From assembly GCA_950097015.1 (NCBI GenBank), contig CATNEN010000001.1, positions 5,069,001 through 5,133,000 on the forward strand: a stretch of DNA of 64,000 nt. The letters are read 5' to 3'. The stretch is from Macrostomum hystrix (Eukaryota > Platyhelminthes > Macrostomidae). The position numbers and the translations under genes are program-made. Below are positions 23,801 to 38,800 of the stretch, piece by piece. How positions within the stretch are numbered: position 1 is the stretch's first letter; every line of letters begins with the position of its first letter. The notes beneath the pieces were generated by a model that did no database searches, had not been told where the DNA came from, and was given only the letters and a program-made list of their open reading frames with translations.

Positions 23801-26800
23801 TGAGATTATCTTTGACAGTATCCTCTGAGATTATCTTTGACAGTATCTCCTGAGATTATCTTTGACAGTATCCCCTGAGATTATGTTTGACAGTATCTCC
23901 TGAGATTATCTTTGACAGTATCCCCTGAGATTATCTTTGACAGTATCTCCTGAGATTATCTTTGACAGTATCCCCTGAGATTATCTTTGACAGTATCCCC
24001 TGAGATTATGTTTGACAGTATCCTCTGAGATTATCTTTGACAGTATCTCCTGAGATTATCTTTGACAGTATCCCCTGAGATTATGTTTGACAGTATCCTC
24101 TGAGATTATCTTTGACAGTATCCCCTGAGATTATCTTTGACAGTATCCTCTGAGATTATCTTTGACAGTATTCCCTGAGATTATCTTTGACAGTATCCCC
24201 TGAGATTATCTTTGACAGTATCCTCTGAGATTATCTTTGTCAGTATCTTCTGAGATTATGTTTGACAGTATCCTCTGAGATTATCTTTGACAGTATCCTC
24301 TGAGATTATCTTTGACAGTATCCCCTGAGATTTTCTTTGTCAGTATCCTCTGAGATTATCTTTGACAGTATCCTCTGAGATTATCTTTGACAGTATCCTC
24401 TGAGATTATCTTTGACAGTATCCCCTGAGATTTTCTTTGTCAGTATCCTCTGAGATTATCTTTGACAGTATCCTCTGAGATTATCTTTGACAGTATCCCC
24501 TGAGATTATGTTTGACAGTATCCTCTGAGATTATCTTTGACAGTATCCCCTGAGATTATCTTTGACAGTATCCTCTGAGATTATCTTTGACAGTATCCTC
24601 TGAGATTATCTTTGACAGTATCTCCTGAGATTATCTTTGACAGTATCTCCTGAGATTATCTTTGACAGTATCGATCCTGAGATTATCTTTGACAGTATCT
24701 CCTGAGATTATCTTTGACAGTATCTCCTGAGATTATCTTTGACAGTATCTCCTGAGATTATCTTTGACAGTATCTCCTGAGATTATCTTTGACAGTATCT
24801 CCTGAGATTATCTTTGACAGTATCTCCTGAGATTATCTTTGACAGTATCTCCTGAGATTATCTTTGACAGTATCTCCTGAGATTATCTTTGACAGTATCC
24901 TCTGAGATTATCTTTGACAGTATCTCCTGAGATTATCTTTGACAGTATCTCCTGAGATTATCTTTGACAGTATCTCCTGAGATTATCTTTGACAGTATCT
25001 CCTGAGATTATCTTTGACAGTATCTCCTGAGATTATCTTTGACAGTATCTCCTGAGATTATCTTTGACAGTATCTCCTGAGATTATCTTTGACAGTATCT
25101 CCTGAGATTATCTTTGACAGTATCGATCCTGAGATTATCTTTGACAGTATCTCCTGAGATTATCTTTGACAGTATCTCCTGAGATTATCTTTGACAGTAT
25201 CTCCTGAGATTATCTTTGACAGTATCTCCTGAGATTATCTTTGACAGTATCTCCTGAGATTATCTTTGACAGTATCTCCTGAGATTATCTTTGACAGTAT
25301 CCTCTGAGATTATCTTTGACAGTATCCTCTGAGATTATCTTCGACAGTATCCTCTGAGATTATCTTTGACAGTATCCTCTGAGATTATCTTTGACAGTAT
25401 CCTCTGAGATTATCTTTGACAGTATCCTCTGAGATTATCTTTGACAGTATCCCCTGAGATTATCTTTGACAGTATCCTCTGAGATTATCTTTGACAGTAT
25501 CCTCTGAGATTATCTTTGACAGTATCCCCTGAGATTATCTTTGACAGTATCCTCTGAGATTATCTTTGACAGTATTCCCTGAGATTATCTTTGACAGTAT
25601 CCCCTGAGATTATCTTTGACAGTATTCCCTGAGATTATCTTTGACAGTATCCCCTGAGATTATCTTTGACAGTATCCTCTGAGATTATCTTTGACAGTAT
25701 CTCCTGAGATTATCTTTGACAGTATCCCCTGAGATTATGTTTGACAGTATCTCCTGAGATTATCTTTGACAGTATCCCCTGAGATTATCTTTGACAGTAT
25801 CTCCTGAGATTATCTTTGACAGTATCCCCTGAGATTATCTTTGACAGTATCCCCTGAGATTATGTTTGACAGTATCCTCTGAGATTATCTTTGACAGTAT
25901 CTCCTGAGATTATCTTTGACAGTATCCCCTGAGATTATGTTTGACAGTATCCTCTGAGATTATCTTTGACAGTATCCCCTGAGATTATCTTTGACAGTAT
26001 CCTCTGAGATTATCTTTGACAGTATTCCCTGAGATTATCTTTGACAGTATCCCCTGAGATTATCTTTGACAGTATCCTCTGAGATTATCTTTGTCAGTAT
26101 CTTCTGAGATTATGTTTGACAGTATCCTCTGAGATTATCTTTGACAGTATCCTCTGAGATTATCTTTGACAGTATCCCCTGAGATTTTCTTTGTCAGTAT
26201 CCTCTGAGATTATCTTTGACAGTATCCTCTGAGATTATCTTTGACAGTATCCTCTGAGATTATCTTTGACAGTATCCCCTGAGATTTTCTTTGTCAGTAT
26301 CCTCTGAGATTATCTTTGACAGTATCCTCTGAGATTATCTTTGACAGTATCCCCTGAGATTATGTTTGACAGTATCCTCTGAGATTATCTTTGACAGTAT
26401 CCCCTGAGATTATCTTTGACAGTATCCTCTGAGATTATCTTTGACAGTATCCTCTGAGATTATCTTTGACAGTATCTCCTGAGATTATCTTTGACAGTAT
26501 CTCCTGAGATTATCTTTGACAGTATCGATCCTGAGATTATCTTTGACAGTATCTCCTGAGATTATCTTTGACAGTATCTCCTGAGATTATCTTTGACAGT
26601 ATCTCCTGAGATTATCTTTGACAGTATCTCCTGAGATTATCTTTGACAGTATCTCCTGAGATTATCTTTGACAGTATCCTCTGAGATTATCTTTGACAGT
26701 ATCTCCTGAGATTATCTTTGACAGTATCTCCTGAGATTATCTTTGACAGTATCTCCTGAGATTATCTTTGACAGTATCTCCTGAGATTATCTTTGACAGT

Positions 26801-29800
26801 ATCTCCTGAGATTATCTTTGACAGTATCTCCTGAGATTATCTTTGACAGTATCTCCTGAGATTATCTTTGACAGTATCTCCTGAGATTATCTTTGACAGT
26901 ATCGATCCTGAGATTATCTTTGACAGTATCTCCTGAGATTATCTTTGACAGTATCTCCTGAGATTATCTTTGACAGTATCTCCTGAGATTATCTTTGACA
27001 GTATCTCCTGAGATTATCTTTGACAGTATCTCCTGAGATTATCTTTGACAGTATCTCCTGAGATTATCTTTGACAGTATCCTCTGAGATTATCTTTGACA
27101 GTATCCTCTGAGATTATCTTCGACAGTATCCTCTGAGATTATCTTTGACAGTATCCTCTGAGATTATCTTTGACAGTATCCTCTGAGATTATCTTTGACA
27201 GTATCCTCTGAGATTATCTTTGACAGTATCCCCTGAGATTATCTTTGACAGTATCCTCTGAGATTATCTTTGACAGTATCCTCTGAGATTATCTTTGACA
27301 GTATCCCCTGAGATTATCTTTGACAGTATCCTCTGAGATTATCTTTGACAGTATTCCCTGAGATTATCTTTGACAGTATCCCCTGAGATTATCTTTGACA
27401 GTATTCCCTGAGATTATCTTTGACAGTATCCCCTGAGATTATCTTTGACAGTATCCTCTGAGATTATCTTTGACAGTATCTCCTGAGATTATCTTTGACA
27501 GTATCCCCTGAGATTATGTTTGACAGTATCTCCTGAGATTATCTTTGACAGTATCCCCTGAGATTATCTTTGACAGTATCTCCTGAGATTATCTTTGACA
27601 GTATCCCCTGAGATTATCTTTGACAGTATCCCCTGAGATTATGTTTGACAGTATCCTCTGAGATTATCTTTGACAGTATCTCCTGAGATTATCTTTGACA
27701 GTATCCCCTGAGATTATGTTTGACAGTATCCTCTGAGATTATCTTTGACAGTATCCCCTGAGATTATCTTTGACAGTATCCTCTGAGATTATCTTTGACA
27801 GTATTCCCTGAGATTATCTTTGACAGTATCCCCTGAGATTATCTTTGACAGTATCCTCTGAGATTATCTTTGTCAGTATCTTCTGAGATTATGTTTGACA
27901 GTATCCTCTGAGATTATCTTTGACAGTATCCTCTGAGATTATCTTTGACAGTATCCCCTGAGATTTTCTTTGTCAGTATCCTCTGAGATTATCTTTGACA
28001 GTATCCTCTGAGATTATCTTTGACAGTATCCTCTGAGATTATCTTTGACAGTATCCCCTGAGATTTTCTTTGTCAGTATCCTCTGAGATTATCTTTGACA
28101 GTATCCTCTGAGATTATCTTTGACAGTATCCCCTGAGATTATGTTTGACAGTATCCTCTGAGATTATCTTTGACAGTATCCCCTGAGATTATCTTTGACA
28201 GTATCCTCTGAGATTATCTTTGACAGTATCCTCTGAGATTATCTTTGACAGTATCTCCTGAGATTATCTTTGACAGTATCTCCTGAGATTATCTTTGACA
28301 GTATCGATCCTGAGATTATCTTTGACAGTATCTCCTGAGATTATCTTTGACAGTATCTCCTGAGATTATCTTTGACAGTATCTCCTGAGATTATCTTTGA
28401 CAGTATCTCCTGAGATTATCTTTGACAGTATCTCCTGAGATTATCTTTGACAGTATCTCCTGAGATTATCTTTGACAGTATCTCCTGAGATTATCTTTGA
28501 CAGTATCTCCTGAGATTATCTTTGACAGTATCCTCTGAGATTATCTTTGACAGTATCTCCTGAGATTATCTTTGACAGTATCTCCTGAGATTATCTTTGA
28601 CAGTATCTCCTGAGATTATCTTTGACAGTATCTCCTGAGATTATCTTTGACAGTATCTCCTGAGATTATCTTTGACAGTATCTCCTGAGATTATCTTTGA
28701 CAGTATCTCCTGAGATTATCTTTGACAGTATCTCCTGAGATTATCTTTGACAGTATCGATCCTGAGATTATCTTTGACAGTATCTCCTGAGATTATCTTT
28801 GACAGTATCTCCTGAGATTATCTTTGACAGTATCTCCTGAGATTATCTTTGACAGTATCTCCTGAGATTATCTTTGACAGTATCTCCTGAGATTATCTTT
28901 GACAGTATCTCCTGAGATTATCTTTGACAGTATCCTCTGAGATTATCTTTGACAGTATCCTCTGAGATTATCTTCGACAGTATCCTCTGAGATTATCTTT
29001 GACAGTATCCTCTGAGATTATCTTTGACAGTATCCTCTGAGATTATCTTTGACAGTATCCTCTGAGATTATCTTTGACAGTATCCCCTGAGATTATCTTT
29101 GACAGTATCCTCTGAGATTATCTTTGACAGTATCCTCTGAGATTATCTTTGACAGTATCCCCTGAGATTATCTTTGACAGTATCCTCTGAGATTATCTTT
29201 GACAGTATTCCCTGAGATTATCTTTGACAGTATCCCCTGAGATTATCTTTGACAGTATTCCCTGAGATTATCTTTGACAGTATCCCCTGAGATTATCTTT
29301 GACAGTATCCTCTGAGATTATCTTTGACAGTATCTCCTGAGATTATCTTTGACAGTATCCCCTGAGATTATGTTTGACAGTATCTCCTGAGATTATCTTT
29401 GACAGTATCCCCTGAGATTATCTTTGACAGTATCTCCTGAGATTATCTTTGACAGTATCCCCTGAGATTATCTTTGACAGTATCCCCTGAGATTATGTTT
29501 GACAGTATCCTCTGAGATTATCTTTGACAGTATCTCCTGAGATTATCTTTGACAGTATCCCCTGAGATTATGTTTGACAGTATCCTCTGAGATTATCTTT
29601 GACAGTATCCCCTGAGATTATCTTTGACAGTATCCTCTGAGATTATCTTTGACAGTATTCCCTGAGATTATCTTTGACAGTATCCCCTGAGATTATCTTT
29701 GACAGTATCCTCTGAGATTATCTTTGTCAGTATCTTCTGAGATTATGTTTGACAGTATCCTCTGAGATTATCTTTGACAGTATCCTCTGAGATTATCTTT

Positions 29801-32800
29801 GACAGTATCCCCTGAGATTTTCTTTGTCAGTATCCTCTGAGATTATCTTTGACAGTATCCTCTGAGATTATCTTTGACAGTATCCTCTGAGATTATCTTT
29901 GACAGTATCCCCTGAGATTTTCTTTGTCAGTATCCTCTGAGATTATCTTTGACAGTATCCTCTGAGATTATCTTTGACAGTATCCCCTGAGATTATGTTT
30001 GACAGTATCCTCTGAGATTATCTTTGACAGTATCCCCTGAGATTATCTTTGACAGTATCCTCTGAGATTATCTTTGACAGTATCCTCTGAGATTATCTTT
30101 GACAGTATCTCCTGAGATTATCTTTGACAGTATCTCCTGAGATTATCTTTGACAGTATCGATCCTGAGATTATCTTTGACAGTATCTCCTGAGATTATCT
30201 TTGACAGTATCTCCTGAGATTATCTTTGACAGTATCTCCTGAGATTATCTTTGACAGTATCTCCTGAGATTATCTTTGACAGTATCTCCTGAGATTATCT
30301 TTGACAGTATCTCCTGAGATTATCTTTGACAGTATCTCCTGAGATTATCTTTGACAGTATCTCCTGAGATTATCTTTGACAGTATCCTCTGAGATTATCT
30401 TTGACAGTATCTCCTGAGATTATCTTTGACAGTATCTCCTGAGATTATCTTTGACAGTATCTCCTGAGATTATCTTTGACAGTATCTCCTGAGATTATCT
30501 TTGACAGTATCTCCTGAGATTATCTTTGACAGTATCTCCTGAGATTATCTTTGACAGTATCTCCTGAGATTATCTTTGACAGTATCTCCTGAGATTATCT
30601 TTGACAGTATCGATCCTGAGATTATCTTTGACAGTATCTCCTGAGATTATCTTTGACAGTATCTCCTGAGATTATCTTTGACAGTATCTCCTGAGATTAT
30701 CTTTGACAGTATCTCCTGAGATTATCTTTGACAGTATCTCCTGAGATTATCTTTGACAGTATCTCCTGAGATTATCTTTGACAGTATCCTCTGAGATTAT
30801 CTTTGACAGTATCCTCTGAGATTATCTTCGACAGTATCCTCTGAGATTATCTTTGACAGTATCCTCTGAGATTATCTTTGACAGTATCCTCTGAGATTAT
30901 CTTTGACAGTATCCTCTGAGATTATCTTTGACAGTATCCCCTGAGATTATCTTTGACAGTATCCTCTGAGATTATCTTTGACAGTATCCTCTGAGATTAT
31001 CTTTGACAGTATCCCCTGAGATTATCTTTGACAGTATCCTCTGAGATTATCTTTGACAGTATTCCCTGAGATTATCTTTGACAGTATCCCCTGAGATTAT
31101 CTTTGACAGTATTCCCTGAGATTATCTTTGACAGTATCCCCTGAGATTATCTTTGACAGTATCCTCTGAGATTATCTTTGACAGTATCTCCTGAGATTAT
31201 CTTTGACAGTATCCCCTGAGATTATGTTTGACAGTATCTCCTGAGATTATCTTTGACAGTATCCCCTGAGATTATCTTTGACAGTATCTCCTGAGATTAT
31301 CTTTGACAGTATCCCCTGAGATTATCTTTGACAGTATCCCCTGAGATTATGTTTGACAGTATCCTCTGAGATTATCTTTGACAGTATCTCCTGAGATTAT
31401 CTTTGACAGTATCCCCTGAGATTATGTTTGACAGTATCCTCTGAGATTATCTTTGACAGTATCCCCTGAGATTATCTTTGACAGTATCCTCTGAGATTAT
31501 CTTTGACAGTATTCCCTGAGATTATCTTTGACAGTATCCCCTGAGATTATCTTTGACAGTATCCTCTGAGATTATCTTTGTCAGTATCTTCTGAGATTAT
31601 GTTTGACAGTATCCTCTGAGATTATCTTTGACAGTATCCTCTGAGATTATCTTTGACAGTATCCCCTGAGATTTTCTTTGTCAGTATCCTCTGAGATTAT
31701 CTTTGACAGTATCCTCTGAGATTATCTTTGACAGTATCCTCTGAGATTATCTTTGACAGTATCCCCTGAGATTTTCTTTGTCAGTATCCTCTGAGATTAT
31801 CTTTGACAGTATCCTCTGAGATTATCTTTGACAGTATCCCCTGAGATTATGTTTGACAGTATCCTCTGAGATTATCTTTGACAGTATCCCCTGAGATTAT
31901 CTTTGACAGTATCCTCTGAGATTATCTTTGACAGTATCCTCTGAGATTATCTTTGACAGTATCTCCTGAGATTATCTTTGACAGTATCTCCTGAGATTAT
32001 CTTTGACAGTATCGATCCTGAGATTATCTTTGACAGTATCTCCTGAGATTATCTTTGACAGTATCTCCTGAGATTATCTTTGACAGTATCTCCTGAGATT
32101 ATCTTTGACAGTATCTCCTGAGATTATCTTTGACAGTATCTCCTGAGATTATCTTTGACAGTATCCTCTGAGATTATCTTTGACAGTATCTCCTGAGATT
32201 ATCTTTGACAGTATCTCCTGAGATTATCTTTGACAGTATCTCCTGAGATTATCTTTGACAGTATCTCCTGAGATTATCTTTGACAGTATCTCCTGAGATT
32301 ATCTTTGACAGTATCTCCTGAGATTATCTTTGACAGTATCTCCTGAGATTATCTTTGACAGTATCTCCTGAGATTATCTTTGACAGTATCGATCCTGAGA
32401 TTATCTTTGACAGTATCTCCTGAGATTATCTTTGACAGTATCTCCTGAGATTATCTTTGACAGTATCTCCTGAGATTATCTTTGACAGTATCTCCTGAGA
32501 TTATCTTTGACAGTATCTCCTGAGATTATCTTTGACAGTATCTCCTGAGATTATCTTTGACAGTATCCTCTGAGATTATCTTTGACAGTATCCTCTGAGA
32601 TTATCTTCGACAGTATCCTCTGAGATTATCTTTGACAGTATCCTCTGAGATTATCTTTGACAGTATCCTCTGAGATTATCTTTGACAGTATCCTCTGAGA
32701 TTATCTTTGACAGTATCCCCTGAGATTATCTTTGACAGTATCCTCTGAGATTATCTTTGACAGTATCCTCTGAGATTATCTTTGACAGTATCCCCTGAGA

Positions 32801-35800
32801 TTATCTTTGACAGTATCCTCTGAGATTATCTTTGACAGTATTCCCTGAGATTATCTTTGACAGTATCCCCTGAGATTATCTTTGACAGTATTCCCTGAGA
32901 TTATCTTTGACAGTATCCCCTGAGATTATCTTTGACAGTATCCTCTGAGATTATCTTTGACAGTATCTCCTGAGATTATCTTTGACAGTATCCCCTGAGA
33001 TTATGTTTGACAGTATCTCCTGAGATTATCTTTGACAGTATCCCCTGAGATTATCTTTGACAGTATCTCCTGAGATTATCTTTGACAGTATCCCCTGAGA
33101 TTATCTTTGACAGTATCCCCTGAGATTATGTTTGACAGTATCCTCTGAGATTATCTTTGACAGTATCTCCTGAGATTATCTTTGACAGTATCCCCTGAGA
33201 TTATGTTTGACAGTATCCTCTGAGATTATCTTTGACAGTATCCCCTGAGATTATCTTTGACAGTATCCTCTGAGATTATCTTTGACAGTATTCCCTGAGA
33301 TTATCTTTGACAGTATCCCCTGAGATTATCTTTGACAGTATCCTCTGAGATTATCTTTGTCAGTATCTTCTGAGATTATGTTTGACAGTATCCTCTGAGA
33401 TTATCTTTGACAGTATCCTCTGAGATTATCTTTGACAGTATCCCCTGAGATTTTCTTTGTCAGTATCCTCTGAGATTATCTTTGACAGTATCCTCTGAGA
33501 TTATCTTTGACAGTATCCTCTGAGATTATCTTTGACAGTATCCCCTGAGATTTTCTTTGTCAGTATCCTCTGAGATTATCTTTGACAGTATCCTCTGAGA
33601 TTATCTTTGACAGTATCCCCTGAGATTATGTTTGACAGTATCCTCTGAGATTATCTTTGACAGTATCCCCTGAGATTATCTTTGACAGTATCCTCTGAGA
33701 TTATCTTTGACAGTATCCTCTGAGATTATCTTTGACAGTATCTCCTGAGATTATCTTTGACAGTATCTCCTGAGATTATCTTTGACAGTATCGATCCTGA
33801 GATTATCTTTGACAGTATCTCCTGAGATTATCTTTGACAGTATCTCCTGAGATTATCTTTGACAGTATCTCCTGAGATTATCTTTGACAGTATCTCCTGA
33901 GATTATCTTTGACAGTATCTCCTGAGATTATCTTTGACAGTATCTCCTGAGATTATCTTTGACAGTATCTCCTGAGATTATCTTTGACAGTATCTCCTGA
34001 GATTATCTTTGACAGTATCCTCTGAGATTATCTTTGACAGTATCTCCTGAGATTATCTTTGACAGTATCTCCTGAGATTATCTTTGACAGTATCTCCTGA
34101 GATTATCTTTGACAGTATCTCCTGAGATTATCTTTGACAGTATCTCCTGAGATTATCTTTGACAGTATCTCCTGAGATTATCTTTGACAGTATCTCCTGA
34201 GATTATCTTTGACAGTATCTCCTGAGATTATCTTTGACAGTATCGATCCTGAGATTATCTTTGACAGTATCTCCTGAGATTATCTTTGACAGTATCTCCT
34301 GAGATTATCTTTGACAGTATCTCCTGAGATTATCTTTGACAGTATCTCCTGAGATTATCTTTGACAGTATCTCCTGAGATTATCTTTGACAGTATCTCCT
34401 GAGATTATCTTTGACAGTATCCTCTGAGATTATCTTTGACAGTATCCTCTGAGATTATCTTCGACAGTATCCTCTGAGATTATCTTTGACAGTATCCTCT
34501 GAGATTATCTTTGACAGTATCCTCTGAGATTATCTTTGACAGTATCCTCTGAGATTATCTTTGACAGTATCCCCTGAGATTATCTTTGACAGTATCCTCT
34601 GAGATTATCTTTGACAGTATCCTCTGAGATTATCTTTGACAGTATCCCCTGAGATTATCTTTGACAGTATCCTCTGAGATTATCTTTGACAGTATTCCCT
34701 GAGATTATCTTTGACAGTATCCCCTGAGATTATCTTTGACAGTATTCCCTGAGATTATCTTTGACAGTATCCCCTGAGATTATCTTTGACAGTATCCTCT
34801 GAGATTATCTTTGACAGTATCTCCTGAGATTATCTTTGACAGTATCCCCTGAGATTATGTTTGACAGTATCTCCTGAGATTATCTTTGACAGTATCCCCT
34901 GAGATTATCTTTGACAGTATCTCCTGAGATTATCTTTGACAGTATCCCCTGAGATTATCTTTGACAGTATCCCCTGAGATTATGTTTGACAGTATCCTCT
35001 GAGATTATCTTTGACAGTATCTCCTGAGATTATCTTTGACAGTATCCCCTGAGATTATGTTTGACAGTATCCTCTGAGATTATCTTTGACAGTATCCCCT
35101 GAGATTATCTTTGACAGTATCCTCTGAGATTATCTTTGACAGTATTCCCTGAGATTATCTTTGACAGTATCCCCTGAGATTATCTTTGACAGTATCCTCT
35201 GAGATTATCTTTGTCAGTATCTTCTGAGATTATGTTTGACAGTATCCTCTGAGATTATCTTTGACAGTATCCTCTGAGATTATCTTTGACAGTATCCCCT
35301 GAGATTTTCTTTGTCAGTATCCTCTGAGATTATCTTTGACAGTATCCTCTGAGATTATCTTTGACAGTATCCTCTGAGATTATCTTTGACAGTATCCCCT
35401 GAGATTTTCTTTGTCAGTATCCTCTGAGATTATCTTTGACAGTATCCTCTGAGATTATCTTTGACAGTATCCCCTGAGATTATGTTTGACAGTATCCTCT
35501 GAGATTATCTTTGACAGTATCCCCTGAGATTATCTTTGACAGTATCCTCTGAGATTATCTTTGACAGTATCCTCTGAGATTATCTTTGACAGTATCTCCT
35601 GAGATTATCTTTGACAGTATCTCCTGAGATTATCTTTGACAGTATCTCCTGAGATTATCTTTGACAGTATCTCCTGAGATTATCTTTGACAGTATCTCCT
35701 GAGATTATCTTTGACAGTATCTCCTGAGATTATCTTTGACAGTATCTCCTGAGATTATCTTTGACAGTATCTCCTGAGATTATCTTTGACAGTATCTCCT

Positions 35801-38800
35801 GAGATTATCTTTGACAGTATCTCCTGAGATTATCTTTGACAGTATCTCCTGAGATTATCTTTGACAGTATCCTCTGAGATTATCTTTGACAGTATCTCCT
35901 GAGATTATCTTTGACAGTATCTCCTGAGATTATCTTTGACAGTATCTCCTGAGATTATCTTTGACAGTATCTCCTGAGATTATCTTTGACAGTATCTCCT
36001 GAGATTATCTTTGACAGTATCTCCTGAGATTATCTTTGACAGTATCTCCTGAGATTATCTTTGACAGTATCTCCTGAGATTATCTTTGACAGTATCTCCT
36101 GAGATTATCTTTGACAGTATCTCCTGAGATTATCTTTGACAGTATCCCCTGAGATTATCTTTGACAGTATCTCCTGAGATTATCCAGATTATTTTACTAA
36201 ACTACGCGACTCTTCCCTAAGCTAACCATAAAGCCATTTGGCAATGGTTTAAAAGCCAAATATCATTCAATTCAACACACCAAAGGCCTAGCCAATCAGC
36301 TAAGCAACCTACTGGGCGATGAGGCTCCGCAATTGCCGCCAATTGAATCCGACGATCTAGACGAAGAGGAGAGAGCCGTAGCCGACTCTCTGTCTGCGCC
36401 TCTTGGTGCTAGTCGCCTACCTGGCTTAGACGAAGCCACAGGTGTTCTAGGTAAATTTGAGGACGAAGATTCTAAACAATTTTATGAGACTCTACCGGAT
36501 CTTCGTCCAATGCTCCCTGAGGTGCTTGTTAGAGAAGCTAAGGAACGAATGGAATTGGCTGCTAAGCAGGTAAAAATTGTTAATTAAAAATCATTTTATG
36601 CTACTAACCATCCTACTATAAGTAGCAACGAGTGTTTTTGTGTTTTTTTTCTTATAAAAAGCTACAAAACTATTTATAGAAAGCAGCAGATTCTGCCGAA
36701 TCTGCTGCCAATAAATCAGATTTATCGCCAGCAGCTAATGAGGCCCAAACAGAGAAAGGCGACGAAGAAAAGTGTTCTGAACTGAAAGCAGAAGAGCCTA
36801 ATGCGGAAGAAGACGAAGCTGCTCTAGAACGCGAACTGGAAGCTGCTGAAGAAGCCGCTCTGGCTGCTGGCTCTTCAGAATCTACCGACGCACAGGCTTC
36901 CGCTTCCGGTGACGCGGACGAAGAAGACGAGCAAAATGTTCCGCCATCAAACATTGAAGATCAGCAGCAACAGCAGCAGCAGCCGGTCACAGCGGCAGCC
37001 TCAGCGTCAACCACTACGTCAACTCAACGCCAAGCTCAACTAGAACAGTTTATAACAGCCCTCCCAACCCTAATTAATCGCGACATGATTGACAAGGCCG
37101 CTATTGAATTTGCTGCCAGTTTAAATTCTAAATCTGCTAGGCGCCGACTAACCCAAGCCATGCTGTCTGTGCACAGGGCTCGCACTGATTTATTGCCATT
37201 CTATGCTAGGCTGGCTGCCGTTTTACAATCTGTGGCGCCTGAAATTGCCGAAGATTTGAGGCATAGATTGCAGTCCGATTTTAAACACGCCTTTCATAAG
37301 AAGGATCACACTAATCTGGAGTCCAAGTTGAAGGTAGATCTTGTCTTTGTTTTCTAGCTTATATGTCTCCTTTCTTTGTTGATGTCTTCTTATGTATGTC
37401 TTTGTTCATTATCCGGCATGTTAGTCTTTGTCTCTTCTCCTGTCAGTCTGTGTCTAATCCCGCCTGGCTTTGTTCCTTATACTGCGGACAGTCTTTGTCC
37501 CGAATTATCTTGTCAGTCTTTATGTCTTATCTTGCCTGTCTGTTCCTTTACTGTGGAAGTCTTTGTTTCTTATCCTGCGAGTCTTTATTCCTTATCCTGC
37601 ATGTCAGTCTTGGTCTCTTATCCTGCCTGCCTATGTGTCCTATTCTGTCACTCATGTCCGAATATTTTATCATGTCAGTCTTTGTCTCATCGTGTCTGTC
37701 TTTGTCTCTTTTTCTGCCATTCTTTGTATATTCTCCTGTCAGTCTTTGTGTCTTATCTTGCCGGTCTGTTCCTTTACTGCGGAAGTCTTTGTCTCTTATC
37801 CTGCTAGTCTTTATTCCTTAGCCTGCATGTCAGTCTTTGTGTCCTATCCGTCACTCTTTGTCTTTTATCATATCAGTCTTTGTCTCATCGTGTCAGTCTT
37901 TGTCTCATCGTGTCAGTCTGTCTCTTATCATATCAGTCTTTGTCTCTTGTCCTGTCAGTCTTTGTCTCTTATCATGTCAGTCTTTGTCTCTTGTCCTGTC
38001 AGTCTTTGTCTCTTGTCCTGTCAGTCTTTGTCTATTGTCCTGTCAGTCTTTGTGTCTTATCCTAGCTGTCTTTGTGCCCTCTCTCACTTTAAAATGTCCG
38101 TCTAGATGAGCAGCTGTTTATAATTTTCATTAAAAAATTACACGTGACCTTTAATTCAACAGACTGTTCGTTTCATTGGCGAGCTAGTGAAATTCGGCCT
38201 ATTTCCAGTCGTGGACGCCGCTACTAATCTAAAACTGCTTATCATCAACTTCAGCAATCACAGCGTTGAATTGGCTTGCACTTTGTTAGAAAGCTGCGGT
38301 CGATATCTCTATGCTACACCTGAAACTCATCTTCGAATCAAGGTAGGCTAGCTAGCTCGCTATTCTCTGATTGGCTAGTAGCGAAAAACTAGTTTGCTTA
38401 TTTAATTGGCCATTAGCTTGCCATTGGCCAGAAACTAGCTTGTCATTCTCTGATTGGCTAGTAGGGAAACTAGCTTGCCATTCTCTGATTGGCTAGTAGG
38501 GAAACTAGCTTGCCATTCTCTGATTGGCTAGTAGGGAAACTAGCTTGCCATTCTCTGATTGGCTAGTAGGGAAACTAGCTTGCCATTCTCTGATTGGCTA
38601 GTAGGGAAACTAGCTTGCCATTCTCTGATTGGCCAGTAGCGATAAACTATTATAGCTTGCCATTCTCTGGTTGGCCAGTAGGGAAACTAGCTTGCCATTC
38701 TCTGATTGGCCAGTAGCGAAACTAGCTTGCTATTATCTGATTGGCTAATAGGGAAACTAGCTTGCCATTCCCCGATTGGCTAGTGGCTAGTAGGGAAACT

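Noticed and set aside
21380-36190. CRISPR-like direct repeats
   Set aside because: There are no unique spacers between units, repeats are head-to-tail, and the genes are eukaryotic with introns.
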